In this document: positions 52,432-61,509 of the stretch, in pieces | How positions within the stretch are numbered: the stretch's first letter is position 1 | Layout: each line of letters begins with the position of its first letter | Assembly (NCBI GenBank): GCA_020636025.1 | Contig: JACJYQ010000010.1 | Coordinates: forward strand, 1 to 64,000 | Length of the DNA: 64,000 nt | DNA from: Lewinellaceae bacterium | Lineage (GTDB): Bacteria > Bacteroidota > Bacteroidia > Chitinophagales > Saprospiraceae | Reading direction: 5' to 3' | Position numbers and translations under genes: made by a program | Notes under the pieces: model-generated | The model's input: only the letters and a program-made list of their open reading frames with translations | Database searches by the model: none | What the model was told of the DNA's origin: nothing

Positions 52432-53202
52432 ATGAACACCATACAGAACATAAACCTCTCGAAACTAAATAAATGCGACCAAATCTGGGAAGACATGCGT
52501 TCTTGCGATGGTGGAAAAATCTGCCAGAAATGCAATCACCTGATTCGGGATTTCAGGCAGGCCACAAATGAGGAAATTGCCCGGGCGCACGCTTTTTCGG
52601 AAGGACGAGTTTGTGGCTTGTATACAGAGGAGCAGCTAAGGCTTAGACTACCTTCTAAAAAGTCAACATGGAAATCCTTATACCTTGGACTGATTGGATT
52701 ATTATATTCAAACCAGGTAAACGCACAGGAAATCTCAAAGCCTCCGGAGGTGGAGCAAACCGAAAAGAAGTTTGAGAATAAGCAACCATTATCACAAAAA
52801 GAACTCAACAAACCGGCCCTGTCCCACACTGATTCCTGCATGGTTTTTGGCAGATTGACAGACCAAAACGGGAATCCAATTATATATGGAGCTGTTTTGG
52901 TTGCAGGTTCTGAACTAGGAACCACCACCGATACCTCCGGTTATTATTATTTAAATATAAGTCCGGCATTCGAGTCGAAATCGAAGGTTCAGTTGGCTTT
53001 TCATAGCATTGGATATGAAACCCAATACAAAGAAATCAATATAGAAGAGTGCCAACAAAATATCAAAATGGACATTAAGTTGATTGAATACATATATCAA
53101 TTGACTGACTTTGGGGTTTCTGCCAGAGCGATTCCTGTGCACAAAAGAATATGGTACAGAGCAAAACATTTATTCTGGAACGGGAATAGAAAGCATAAGT
53201 AA
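52432..53202 (+). CDS. CarboxypepD_reg-like domain protein with N-terminal Cys-rich motif
   Basis: 256 residues. The N-terminal ~65 residues carry CDQIWEDMRSCDGGKICQKCNHLIRDF, a Cys-rich motif frequent in Bacteroidota (C-x3-W-x2-M...C-x2-C...DF). One membrane segment follows (SLYLGLIGLLYSNQVNAQ). The C-terminal domain is a transthyretin-like carboxypeptidase regulatory domain: VFGRLTDQNGNPIIYGAVLVAGSELGTTTDTSGYYYLNI. Such domains occur at the N-terminus of TonB receptors, but no barrel follows here. Probably an envelope protein, role unknown. Confidence 0.83.
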   Translation: MNTIQNINLSKLNKCDQIWEDMRSCDGGKICQKCNHLIRDFRQATNEEIARAHAFSEGRVCGLYTEEQLRLRLPSKKSTWKSLYLGLIGLLYSNQVNAQEISKPPEVEQTEKKFENKQPLSQKELNKPALSHTDSCMVFGRLTDQNGNPIIYGAVLVAGSELGTTTDTSGYYYLNISPAFESKSKVQLAFHSIGYETQYKEINIEECQQNIKMDIKLIEYIYQLTDFGVSARAIPVHKRIWYRAKHLFWNGNRKHK

Positions 53203-53523
53203 TCATGTGGTGAATTTATTTTACAAAGGTCGAATCCCTTCAGATTATTCCTTCCTGTATAATATCCGGAGAGCCAATTAAACTTAATCAGTTTTCATTT
53301 GGTTTAATATGACCATTCGCAAGAAGGAATCCGCCTGTTGGATTTCCGATTCTTGATTTGACTTCAGATTTGCGATTTGAATATTTCAAGCCGAGTAATT
53401 ATTTAATCCATTTCAATCTTAGATTCCAAATTCAATCGGAAACCGAACAAATCGAATATCGGAAATCCAAAGGCTCCCTAATGCCAAAAGTCTATTGAAT
53501 ATTTAGAACAGAACAAAAATCTC
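53203..53523. other. 321-bp intergenic region with an imperfect inverted repeat
   Basis: Upstream region of the hydrolase-carbonic anhydrase-bestrophin operon. The only structure seen is the inverted repeat at 53338-53470; no exact TAnnTTTG promoter box was found. Confidence 0.55.
53338..53470. repeat. 133-bp imperfect inverted repeat of GATTT-type units
   Basis: Outer arms TTGGATTTCCGAT and ATCGGAAATCCAA are perfect, with inner units of GATTNNN at about 7-bp spacing (GATTTCC, GATTCTT, GATTTGA). Confidence 0.75.
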
Positions 53524-54567
53524 ATGCCCTCCAAACAATTCGGCGGTAAACTTACCGATCAATGGCTTGGCAGGTACCAGTCTTCTCCAAACTGGAAAGA
53601 TGGTGCTTTCAAGAATCTGGTTGACACACAAGCTGCCGTAAACTGGCGGCAATTACCAGGCATCATTTGCAAACAAATCAAAGGCCATAAGCAAGGCTAT
53701 CCTGCCTCTCCACTTCCCGTTAAGCCTTTCGATCACGCTCAATTTTCACAAGGATCGGATACCGCAAAGTTTGTTTGGTATGGTCACTCAGTTGTGCTCA
53801 TGCGTCTGCATGGAAAGAACATCCTGATAGACCCAATGCTTGGGCCTGATGCCTCGCCTATTGCCCCCACCAAAACCAGGCGTTTTTCAGCAAACAGCCT
53901 GGATATTATTGACGATTTACCAGAAATTGATCTCTTGCTGATCACCCACGATCATTACGATCACCTTGATCTGGCGAGTATTGGCAAGTTGAAAAGCAAA
54001 GTGAAACAGTATTTCGTAGCTCTGGGTGTCAAGCGTCACTTGATTAGTTGGGGTGTTGAAGAGCAGATTATAGAAGAATTCGATTGGTGGGATTCCAGGA
54101 ATTTTGAGGAAATCAACATCACTTTTACACCTACCCGGCATTTTTCGGGAAGAGGCTTAAGCTCCATGGCAAAATGCCTGTGGGGAGGCTGGGCATTTAA
54201 AACGCCCAGGGAAAATATTTGGTTTAGCGGGGATGGCGGGTACGCCAATCATTTTATTGAAATTGGCCAGCGACTTGGACCATTTGACCTCGCGTTCATG
54301 GAATGTGGACAATACAGCGTAGATTGGCCTCAGATTCACATGTTTCCGGAGGAAAGTGTAAAGGCAGCCATAGATGCCAGGGTGAAAGTCGCCATGCCGG
54401 TGCATTGGGCAGGATTCAATTTATCCTATCACCACGCCTGGTATGAACCTGCAGCCGATTTTGTAGAATCTGCCCAAGGCCATAAACTGACCTGCATCAC
54501 TCCGCGCATTGGTGAAATTTTTGACGTGAACAGCCACACAGAGCATTGGTGGTTAAAACATAGCTGA
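53524..54567 (+). CDS. MBL-fold metallo-hydrolase (NAPE-PLD/UlaG-like)
   Basis: 347 residues. Metallo-beta-lactamase fold with VWYGHSVVLMRLHGKNILIDPMLG at about residues 80-105, the metal motif THDHYDHLD near 139-147, PTRHFSGRG, NIWFSGDGGY and VAMPVHWAGFNLSYHHAWYEP. This matches the group that includes N-acyl phosphatidylethanolamine phospholipase D and UlaG lactonase; most bacterial members have unknown substrates. The stop is separated by 1 bp from the start of the carbonic anhydrase gene, so the two are coupled. Confidence 0.9.
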   Translation: MPSKQFGGKLTDQWLGRYQSSPNWKDGAFKNLVDTQAAVNWRQLPGIICKQIKGHKQGYPASPLPVKPFDHAQFSQGSDTAKFVWYGHSVVLMRLHGKNILIDPMLGPDASPIAPTKTRRFSANSLDIIDDLPEIDLLLITHDHYDHLDLASIGKLKSKVKQYFVALGVKRHLISWGVEEQIIEEFDWWDSRNFEEINITFTPTRHFSGRGLSSMAKCLWGGWAFKTPRENIWFSGDGGYANHFIEIGQRLGPFDLAFMECGQYSVDWPQIHMFPEESVKAAIDARVKVAMPVHWAGFNLSYHHAWYEPAADFVESAQGHKLTCITPRIGEIFDVNSHTEHWWLKHS

Positions 54568-54568
54568 T

Positions 54569-55213
54569 ATGGAATTATTTGAACAAGTATTCTCAAACAA
54601 TAAAAAATGGATCGAGGACAAAAAAGCCGTGCGTGCCGATTTTTTTGAAAATCTCTCCAGAGGACAAAATCCGGATATACTGTACATAGGTTGTAGCGAC
54701 AGCCGGGTCACAGCCGAAGAAATGATGGGGGTACAACCTGGACAGATGTTTGTACACCGCAACATTGCCAATCTGGTTCCGAACAACGACAACAGTTCGG
54801 CTTCAGTAATTGAGTATGCTGTGGGCCACCTCAAAGTGAAACATATCGTGGTGTGCGGTCATTATTATTGTGGAGGCGTCAAAGCGGCTATGCAATCCTC
54901 TGACCTTGGCATTCTAAATCCATGGCTACGCAATATCCGGGATGTGTATCGCTTGCACAAAGAGGAGCTAAACACCATCAAGGATGAAAATCAACGTTAC
55001 GACCGACTTATTGAACTCAATGTTCAGGAACAATGTGTGAACATCATTAAGATGGCCGTTTGGCAAAAAAGCTACTTAACCACAGGCGGCCCCGACATTC
55101 ACGGTTGGGTATTTGATGTGCATACCGGTGAGCTAAAAGACCTAAAAATAGACTTTCCGCGGATTGCAGCCGGAATCAGGGAAATATACGATTTAGGGAC
55201 CACCAAATCCTAG
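54569..55213 (+). CDS. Beta-class carbonic anhydrase
   Basis: 214 residues, normal length. Interconverts CO2 and bicarbonate. All zinc-site residues are present: Cys42-x-Asp44 with Arg46 in CSDSRV, and His98 and Cys101 in GHYYCGG; the numbering matches the well-studied E. coli enzyme. Other features are FVHRNIANLVP and VIEYAVGHLKVKHIVVCGH. There is no signal peptide, so the enzyme is cytoplasmic. It sits between the metallo-hydrolase (1-bp gap) and bestrophin copy 2 (4-bp gap), which ties it to anion or bicarbonate transport. Confidence 0.97.
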   Translation: MELFEQVFSNNKKWIEDKKAVRADFFENLSRGQNPDILYIGCSDSRVTAEEMMGVQPGQMFVHRNIANLVPNNDNSSASVIEYAVGHLKVKHIVVCGHYYCGGVKAAMQSSDLGILNPWLRNIRDVYRLHKEELNTIKDENQRYDRLIELNVQEQCVNIIKMAVWQKSYLTTGGPDIHGWVFDVHTGELKDLKIDFPRIAAGIREIYDLGTTKS

Positions 55214-55217
55214 GAAC

Positions 55218-56252
55218 ATGGTTATTACTAAAGGAATAAAACTATCCAGTCTGATAAAATGGACAGGTCCACATCTGTTGTGGCTACTGGCCATGATGTC
55301 TGTACTGGCCGTATTGTATAAGAATGACTACATCGGCTTCAGCATTCCCTGGTTACCCATTTCAGTAATAGGTACTGCTGTCGCTTTCTATGTGGGCTTC
55401 AAAAATAACCAGGCTTACGATCGAATGTGGGAAGCCCGAAAAATCTGGGGAGCCATAGTAAACGACAGTCGAACATGGGGAATGATGGTTGATGGATTTA
55501 TTACCAAACATTTTACAGAATCCAGCATTTCAGATACAGAACTACACGACATCAAAAAAAGGCTGATCTATCGGCATCTTGCCTGGTTGTATGCACATAG
55601 AAGTCAATTACTCGTGGCCACACCATGGGAACATATCAGTCAAAGAGGGCACACAGGAAGAACAGCCGCTTATTATCAAAAAACATTTGGCATAGGCTTG
55701 ATTGATGATGAAGTGACTATGGTCGAGTTAAAACAGTTTCTGGGAGAAAATGAATATGATCGCCTTGTAAATTCGGAAAACACAGCCACCCAGATCATTA
55801 ACGAACAATCCAGAGATTTGACCAAACTTCGCGAAGCTGGCATCATCGAAGACTTCCGCCATATGGAAATGGTGTCGGTCTTGCGCAGTTTTTATGAGTA
55901 TCAGGGAAAAAATGAGCGGATAAAAAAGTTTCCATTGCCCAGACAATATGCCATCATGAGCCGGTACTTCGTTGGCATTTTCATTGCACTTCTACCCTTT
56001 AGTATGATCCCTGAGTTAATGAAAGTAGGTGACTGGGGATTTGGCATGTCTATTCCAATTACTGCTTTGATTGGCTGGGTTTATGTAGTAATGGAAATAG
56101 TGGGTGATTATACGGAAAACCCATTTCAAGGCATGGCCAACGACATTCCCATGTTATCGCTTTGCAGAACCATTGAGATAGATATGAGACAAATGCTGGG
56201 TGAGGCGGAGTTGCCGCCACCAATTCAGGCGAAGAATGATATTTTGATGTAG
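55218..56252 (+). CDS. Bestrophin-family anion channel, copy 2
   Basis: 344 residues. Same plan as the 42455 protein: LLWLLAMMSVLAVLYK, PISVIGTAVAFYVGFKNNQAYDRMWEARKIWGAIVNDSRTWG, then RQYAIMSRYFVGIFIALLPFSMIPELM and NPFQGMANDIPMLSLCRTIEIDMRQMLGEAE. The gene starts 4 bp after the carbonic anhydrase stop, so the channel and enzyme are made together; bicarbonate passage through the channel is a reasonable inference, since some bestrophins conduct bicarbonate. Convergent with the regulator gene (16 bp between stops). Confidence 0.94.
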   Translation: MVITKGIKLSSLIKWTGPHLLWLLAMMSVLAVLYKNDYIGFSIPWLPISVIGTAVAFYVGFKNNQAYDRMWEARKIWGAIVNDSRTWGMMVDGFITKHFTESSISDTELHDIKKRLIYRHLAWLYAHRSQLLVATPWEHISQRGHTGRTAAYYQKTFGIGLIDDEVTMVELKQFLGENEYDRLVNSENTATQIINEQSRDLTKLREAGIIEDFRHMEMVSVLRSFYEYQGKNERIKKFPLPRQYAIMSRYFVGIFIALLPFSMIPELMKVGDWGFGMSIPITALIGWVYVVMEIVGDYTENPFQGMANDIPMLSLCRTIEIDMRQMLGEAELPPPIQAKNDILM

Positions 56253-56268
56253 GGCGATTAACCCAGTG

Positions 56269-59200
56269 TTATTTTCTATAACTACTAGGCGACTTGCCAA
56301 ACTCCTCCGCAAAAGAAGTAGAAAAGTGCTGTAAATGTCGGAATCCGACCTCAAAGGCTATTTCAGAAATGGTTTTGTCGGTGTTCAGTAATAATTGAAA
56401 GGCTTTATGCAGCCGTACTGAACGGATGTAAAGTGTAGTTGATTTGCCGGTTAGCGCTTTGAGTTTATTGTGCAACTGTGTTCTACCTAAATGCATTGCC
56501 CGGCACAACTCTTCAACGCCAAAGTTTTCGTTGTCCATTTCGGCTTCCAGCACCGTCTGCACTTTTTGCATAAAGGCATCCTCAAAATGTTGAGGTTGCC
56601 CGGTTTCACGTTGCACATTGAAGCCACCTGCGTACCGCTCCTGCAATTTCTGACGCAACTCCAACAGTTTCCTCAACCAAACCAACAGCTCCATTCGGTC
56701 AAAGGGTTTGGTTAGGTAGGCGTCTGCTCCACGTTCAAGTCCCTGTAACCGCGAATCCATATCGGCTCTTGCAGTAAGCAGGATGATTGGTACGTGGCTG
56801 GTTCGTTCGTCATTTTTTAGTGTTTTGGCGACCTCGAACCCGTCTTTAAGTGGTAGCATTACATCACTTATGATAATATCAGGAACAGTTTCCAATGCCA
56901 TGTCGATTCCTTCCTGCCCATCAGATGCCATCGCCACTTGGTAAGAATCCTCAACGCAGCTATGCAAATAATGCTGTACATCCGGGTTATCTTCTATGAT
57001 CAACAGATTTGGCAGATCTTTTTTCTTTGGATCATCTGCAATCCGGGATGCTTTTAATCCTGCAGGAGCTAAAGCTTCTGGACCGGGTTCTGAATCCTGA
57101 AGTGTAGTTATCCAATTTGCAGGCCCCGCTTCAATCAAGGGAAGTACAACCATAAATTCAGCGCCGTTTCCAGCTTCACTGCGAACCATAAGAGCCCCCT
57201 CCATAAGCTGTACCAGTTCTTTAACCAGCGCCAGTCCAATACCAGAACCACCTCCCTCATTGGTTGCAGATTGATAGAACAAATCAAATATATGGGACAA
57301 GCGTTCAGCTGAAATACCGGTTCCACTATCCTGAACACGAATGGAAATCCAGTCAAATACGTTTATGTTGGCAGGTTTTACCGCATAAAACCATGAGCTA
57401 TCCAATCCGGCTTGCCAGTTTATCACACGATCAACCTCCGTGATTATCTTGCCTTTGGCCGGTGTGAATTTAATGGCATTTGACAACAGGTTGTGTAATA
57501 TTGTCTGAAACTGCTGTTTATCCAGAACTGCATTTACCTCCTCCATTTTTACTATGGTTTGCAAAACTACCCCCTTGTTTGCCGCCAGAGATTCCAGACT
57601 GCCCGAGAGGTATCTGACCAGTGCAACAATTTGGGTGGGCTCATTTTGAAGAACCAGGGCTTTGGCTTCCAGCTTGGCCAGATCCAACAGTTGATTGATC
57701 ATGCGAAGCATATACGCACCATTGCGCTTGATCATCTGGCCTGTTTGCTTCACCCAGGATTTCGGTTGTTCAGTGGCACTTTCCACCATGCGATCTGCCA
57801 TGCCTTGTATGACCGTCAGCGGTGTTCTGAATTCGTGAGTGATGTTTGTAAAAACCTGAGATTTAAAAGCATCCAGTTCCTTCAGGCGCTCAGCCTCCCG
57901 TTTCTCCAGTGCCAGCCTGTCTTGTAATCGCTGTCGGTGCAGATAAAAGCGAATCGACCAATACGAAATACCAGATATTATTACAAAGTACAGCAAATAG
58001 GCCCAGATGGTCTGATACCAGGGTGGTTGTATTCGAATTTGCAAGGCAATGGGTTTTTCACACCAAATTCCATCAGAATTACAGGCTTTTAGCCAAAAAG
58101 TGTAAAGACCCGGTGAAAGGTTTAAATAAGTTGCCTTATTTTCAGTAGTGGTGTGAATCCATTCAGGCTCCGCGCCTTTGAGATAATAAGCAAACTTGTT
58201 TTGAGTAGGATTGGTAAATTCCAGGGCCGCGAAATGTAAGGTGATGTTATTTTGGGTATAACTCAAATCCAATTGATTCGAATATTCAATAGCCTGGGAT
58301 AAAATGGCACTTGAATCACCAAAAACGATGCTTTGGTTGTTAATTTCCAATCCGGTAAGGCGAACCTGAGGTGCAACGGGATTGTTTTTAATATGATCAG
58401 GATCAAAAACAACCAGACCTTCCAGGCAGCCAAAAAGCATTGTACCATTTGTTTTTTTGGCAAAAGCTTTACCGTTAAACTCAATAGTGGGTAATCCATC
58501 ATCAACGGTATATTGACGCATATATCCGGTTTTGGGATCCAAACGGACCAAGCCTTTGTTTGTACTTATCCAAATCTGACCCGAATTGTCATTAAGTACT
58601 CCGTAAATAACATCATCAGGAAAACCATTTTGGGTGTTGTGGTAGCTCAGGTTGCCGGTTCTGGTATCCAGTTTTATCAGCCCATTCCCTACACTCCCTA
58701 TCCACAAAACATGTTCTTGCTCCGGTTCGGCTAACAGTGTGGATATCTCTATTTTCTGAGCATTTTCTCTGTCTACCGGCAAAACGGGATACCAGGAAAA
58801 ATCATACCCGCTTGCCGCCGGTTTAGCCCTGGCGAGTCCACGATCGGTTCCAATCCACCAGTCTCCCCCGGCCGTTTGTTGCAATGCGTTTATTTTCCTC
58901 GTATCAGAAAATAAACTTTGCGTAAAAAAGGAATCCATCCGATCCTCAACCCGATTATATCTCATCAACCCATTAGCACAGGCTGTCCACAAATAATCTG
59001 ATTTATCTGTCTCAATGGCAAAGCCCAGTTTATAATCTTTTACATGAAACCTTTGTTTGAACTCCCATTTTCTTTCGACTGAATTTTGCCTGTAAATTTC
59101 AAGGTCATCCGACGGATCTGAATTCGTAATAAGCCATGTTACGCCTTCTTTATCTGTAATTGTTCGCGTTCCCCGGCCAAATTGGTCCCATTCATTTTGA

Positions 59201-60363
59201 TATCCCGCTTTCCCTGAATAGGCAAAAGATTTTTCCTGGGCAATGGTTACCCCTACATCTCCGGAAGCATTCAGTAAAATGCTGTTTTGAACAGACATGC
59301 CTGGAAAAACAAGCCTGAATAATTGTAATCTGGGATTGTATTTGATTACTCCATACCCATTGGTTCCAATCCACAAATTATCAGAAGAATCGGAATACAA
59401 GGAGGATACCAGCCCCTGATCTACATGCATCAGTTCCTGAAAATCTGATTCAGCCAGATAATCCTTTGTAATATTTGTCAGCGCTGTATGAAATACTTTG
59501 GTTCCGTTTGCAATGAGAAATTTATCTTTCAGCACCTCAATATTCCTGATTGAAATTCCAGTTTTTATCTGGTGTACACCATTTTTGTTAATGCAGACAA
59601 AACCTGCCCGCCCTCCAAAAAACAACGTATTAGATTCATAATCAAAGCAATAACTACCCTCCAGCAAGCCATTGCATTCATTCCTGTACTCTAATGTCAT
59701 GGATTCCGGATCAAACTTGAAAAGTACTCCATCTGCAAGCCCCCAAATACCGAATGGTGTTTCAGGGAAAAGTGTCACTTTTTGAGGAATTGATGGCGTC
59801 TTTTCAATTTCCTTTACCTCTATAAAAGGAGGGTTCTCAGCCGAAAGTGCCTGAATCGGAGTTACAGGCGTTACCCTGAAAATTGCAGCTTTCCCACTTT
59901 GTTCCTGAAGACAAATGAACAGCCTGCTTTTTTTGTCAGAAACCACACTGGAAACAGCCCCATCCAACTGAAAGCCCTTAGGCGCTTGAAGTCGATAAAA
60001 GCGACTTGTTTTTTTGTTGAAAAAATTGGCCGCTCCACTAGCTCTGACAAAAATAAAATCATCTAATTCCCAAACTGTCTGCGTGACATTATTGGAAATT
60101 GAATATGGATCAAACAGATTGTGGGTAAAAACTTTGAATTCTCGACCGTCATACCGATTCAGTCCGTTGCGCGTGCCAAACCAAATAAAGCCATCCTGAT
60201 CCTGAAGAATATCACTGATATAACCCTGTGACAATCCTTCTACAACTGTGATGCGCTCCAGCTTAGGATTTGACTGAGCAATTACACCAGCATTACCAAT
60301 CCAAACCAGGACCAGGCCAATAAATAGTGCATATTTGATGATTTGAGAGCAAGACACCCTCAA
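56269..60363 (-). CDS. Hybrid two-component system regulator (periplasmic propellers, kinase, receiver, AraC)
   Basis: 1,364 residues. Signal segment (YALFIGLVLVWIGNAGVIAQ), periplasmic two-bladed sensor of two-component propeller repeats (DGFIWFGTRNGLNRYDG and similar WIGTxxGL blades, about 33-690), Y_Y_Y domain near 715-775, membrane segment at about 785-805, HisKA with phospho-acceptor His843 in HEFRTP, HATPase (NLLSNAIKF, GGGSGIGLALVKEL), receiver with Asp1167 in ISDVMLP, and an AraC helix-turn-helix at about 1260-1364 (ISEIAFEVGFRHLQHFS). Such proteins sense glycans or other ligands and directly activate genes. The start is TTG at 60363, which overlaps a TAnnTTTG box, or GTG at 60357. 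No SusCD-type locus is adjacent. Confidence 0.96.
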   Translation of the reverse strand: MRVSCSQIIKYALFIGLVLVWIGNAGVIAQSNPKLERITVVEGLSQGYISDILQDQDGFIWFGTRNGLNRYDGREFKVFTHNLFDPYSISNNVTQTVWELDDFIFVRASGAANFFNKKTSRFYRLQAPKGFQLDGAVSSVVSDKKSRLFICLQEQSGKAAIFRVTPVTPIQALSAENPPFIEVKEIEKTPSIPQKVTLFPETPFGIWGLADGVLFKFDPESMTLEYRNECNGLLEGSYCFDYESNTLFFGGRAGFVCINKNGVHQIKTGISIRNIEVLKDKFLIANGTKVFHTALTNITKDYLAESDFQELMHVDQGLVSSLYSDSSDNLWIGTNGYGVIKYNPRLQLFRLVFPGMSVQNSILLNASGDVGVTIAQEKSFAYSGKAGYQNEWDQFGRGTRTITDKEGVTWLITNSDPSDDLEIYRQNSVERKWEFKQRFHVKDYKLGFAIETDKSDYLWTACANGLMRYNRVEDRMDSFFTQSLFSDTRKINALQQTAGGDWWIGTDRGLARAKPAASGYDFSWYPVLPVDRENAQKIEISTLLAEPEQEHVLWIGSVGNGLIKLDTRTGNLSYHNTQNGFPDDVIYGVLNDNSGQIWISTNKGLVRLDPKTGYMRQYTVDDGLPTIEFNGKAFAKKTNGTMLFGCLEGLVVFDPDHIKNNPVAPQVRLTGLEINNQSIVFGDSSAILSQAIEYSNQLDLSYTQNNITLHFAALEFTNPTQNKFAYYLKGAEPEWIHTTTENKATYLNLSPGLYTFWLKACNSDGIWCEKPIALQIRIQPPWYQTIWAYLLYFVIISGISYWSIRFYLHRQRLQDRLALEKREAERLKELDAFKSQVFTNITHEFRTPLTVIQGMADRMVESATEQPKSWVKQTGQMIKRNGAYMLRMINQLLDLAKLEAKALVLQNEPTQIVALVRYLSGSLESLAANKGVVLQTIVKMEEVNAVLDKQQFQTILHNLLSNAIKFTPAKGKIITEVDRVINWQAGLDSSWFYAVKPANINVFDWISIRVQDSGTGISAERLSHIFDLFYQSATNEGGGSGIGLALVKELVQLMEGALMVRSEAGNGAEFMVVLPLIEAGPANWITTLQDSEPGPEALAPAGLKASRIADDPKKKDLPNLLIIEDNPDVQHYLHSCVEDSYQVAMASDGQEGIDMALETVPDIIISDVMLPLKDGFEVAKTLKNDERTSHVPIILLTARADMDSRLQGLERGADAYLTKPFDRMELLVWLRKLLELRQKLQERYAGGFNVQRETGQPQHFEDAFMQKVQTVLEAEMDNENFGVEELCRAMHLGRTQLHNKLKALTGKSTTLYIRSVRLHKAFQLLLNTDKTISEIAFEVGFRHLQHFSTSFAEEFGKSPSSYRK

Positions 60364-60368
60364 AGGTA
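60361..60368 (-). promoter_or_regulatory. -7 promoter box (TACCTTTG) overlapping the regulator's TTG codon
   Basis: Exact consensus on the minus strand. If functional, translation must start at or after the GTG at 60357, implying a nearly leaderless mRNA. Confidence 0.42.
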
Positions 60369-60390
60369 ATTTGGGCAGTAAATATCAAAA

Positions 60391-60443
60391 AGAAAAAATC
60401 CGGAGAAACAGATAAATGCACTTCCAGCTTATCTGTTCTCCGG
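60391..60443 (-). terminator. Terminator of the desaturase / oxoamine synthase operon
   Basis: Stem CCGGAGAAACAGATAA (60400-60415) with 60429-60443, one bulge, followed on the minus strand by TTTTTT-C-TTTTT. Confidence 0.85.
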
Positions 60444-60545
60444 CTTAAGAATGAAATTCCCCCGCGAGCTTTCCTACCACCACTACAGAGGAAAATGTCT
60501 AAATAGCATAACTGCTTTTCATCAATCAACTATTTCACTAATATT

Positions 60546-61457
60546 TTAACTGCGATAACGCCCCTCCCAAAAAAAACGCACATAGCTATTCTCTGTATGC
60601 ACATGCTTTTCAGTGGCCAAATAATGCAATTCAGGCAACTGATGAAAGGGAACAGAAGGCCATGTATGATGCTCTGCATGGAAATTCATGTTCCACCAGA
60701 ACCAGCGGAAGATCCTGTTTGAAACGACTGAACGAGTCCTGTAAAGCATGTGTCCCTCATCAGCCATGCCTTCATGCTCAGATACAGTCACAAATCCGTG
60801 AATAAAACGGGCAAGAAACAATACGATTAAAAATCTTGTGAGTACAACCGGATTCGCTGCCAGAAAAACAATAGCGGCAACCCAGAATACACTTACTATT
60901 CTACATTCCCATTGAAGTTTTCTCTGATCATAACCAGATGTCCAGGCGGCTTCAAAGCGATTCCAGAATTTAACCGGCACCAGGCTCAAAATAAGCGAGT
61001 GCAGCGGAACAACCATGCCAAGTATTCCCGCCAATATGATCTGAAAGAATGTCCGCCCAGGCATTTCAGGCAAACTAAACCCCTTTTCCGGATCAGCATC
61101 CTGATTGGTAAAGCGGTGGTGCGTAAAGTGAAAAGCCTTATGCATTTCCGGTGAATACCCGTAAATAATTCCGGTAACCCAGGCGCCCGCTTTGTTTAAA
61201 ATCGAGGTGTTGAATGCTGTTTCATGCGTTGTTTCGTGCAGTGGTGCATAAAGAGCAAAAGTCACAAAGCCACTAATCAGCAGTACCGGAGTCAATATAT
61301 ACCAGGGCAAGCTGGATACCGTGAGGACACCTACGCAGGCCATAAAAATTACCAACTGGATGCTCAGCTTCATCAGCGCCGGAAAATCTGATTTTTCAGA
61401 AAGGCGGCGGATGGTGTCTCTGTCAAGCAGCAGGTGTTGATCAAAACTGTGATGCAT
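60546..61457 (-). CDS. Membrane fatty acid desaturase-like di-iron enzyme
   Basis: 303 residues, about four to five membrane segments. The three His boxes of the membrane di-iron desaturase/hydroxylase family are present: HETTHE, HFTHHRF and AEHHTWPSVPFHQLP. It uses O2 and electrons to introduce a double bond or hydroxyl group into an acyl or sphingoid chain. It lies 52 bp downstream of the oxoamine synthase-GNAT gene on the same strand, and a terminator follows, so both are probably co-transcribed; the substrate may be the product of that enzyme or an ordinary acyl lipid. Confidence 0.9.
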   Translation of the reverse strand: MHHSFDQHLLLDRDTIRRLSEKSDFPALMKLSIQLVIFMACVGVLTVSSLPWYILTPVLLISGFVTFALYAPLHETTHETAFNTSILNKAGAWVTGIIYGYSPEMHKAFHFTHHRFTNQDADPEKGFSLPEMPGRTFFQIILAGILGMVVPLHSLILSLVPVKFWNRFEAAWTSGYDQRKLQWECRIVSVFWVAAIVFLAANPVVLTRFLIVLFLARFIHGFVTVSEHEGMADEGHMLYRTRSVVSNRIFRWFWWNMNFHAEHHTWPSVPFHQLPELHYLATEKHVHTENSYVRFFWEGRYRS

Positions 61458-61509
61458 TGCTTAGTGAGTATGTGGTGAACAGAAGGAATTTTTTGGGGCA
61501 CATTGAAAC

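Noticed and set aside
54569..56252. A true carbon-concentrating mechanism with carboxysome
   Set aside because: No RuBisCO, shell proteins or other CO2-fixation genes are in the window; bicarbonate or pH homeostasis fits better.
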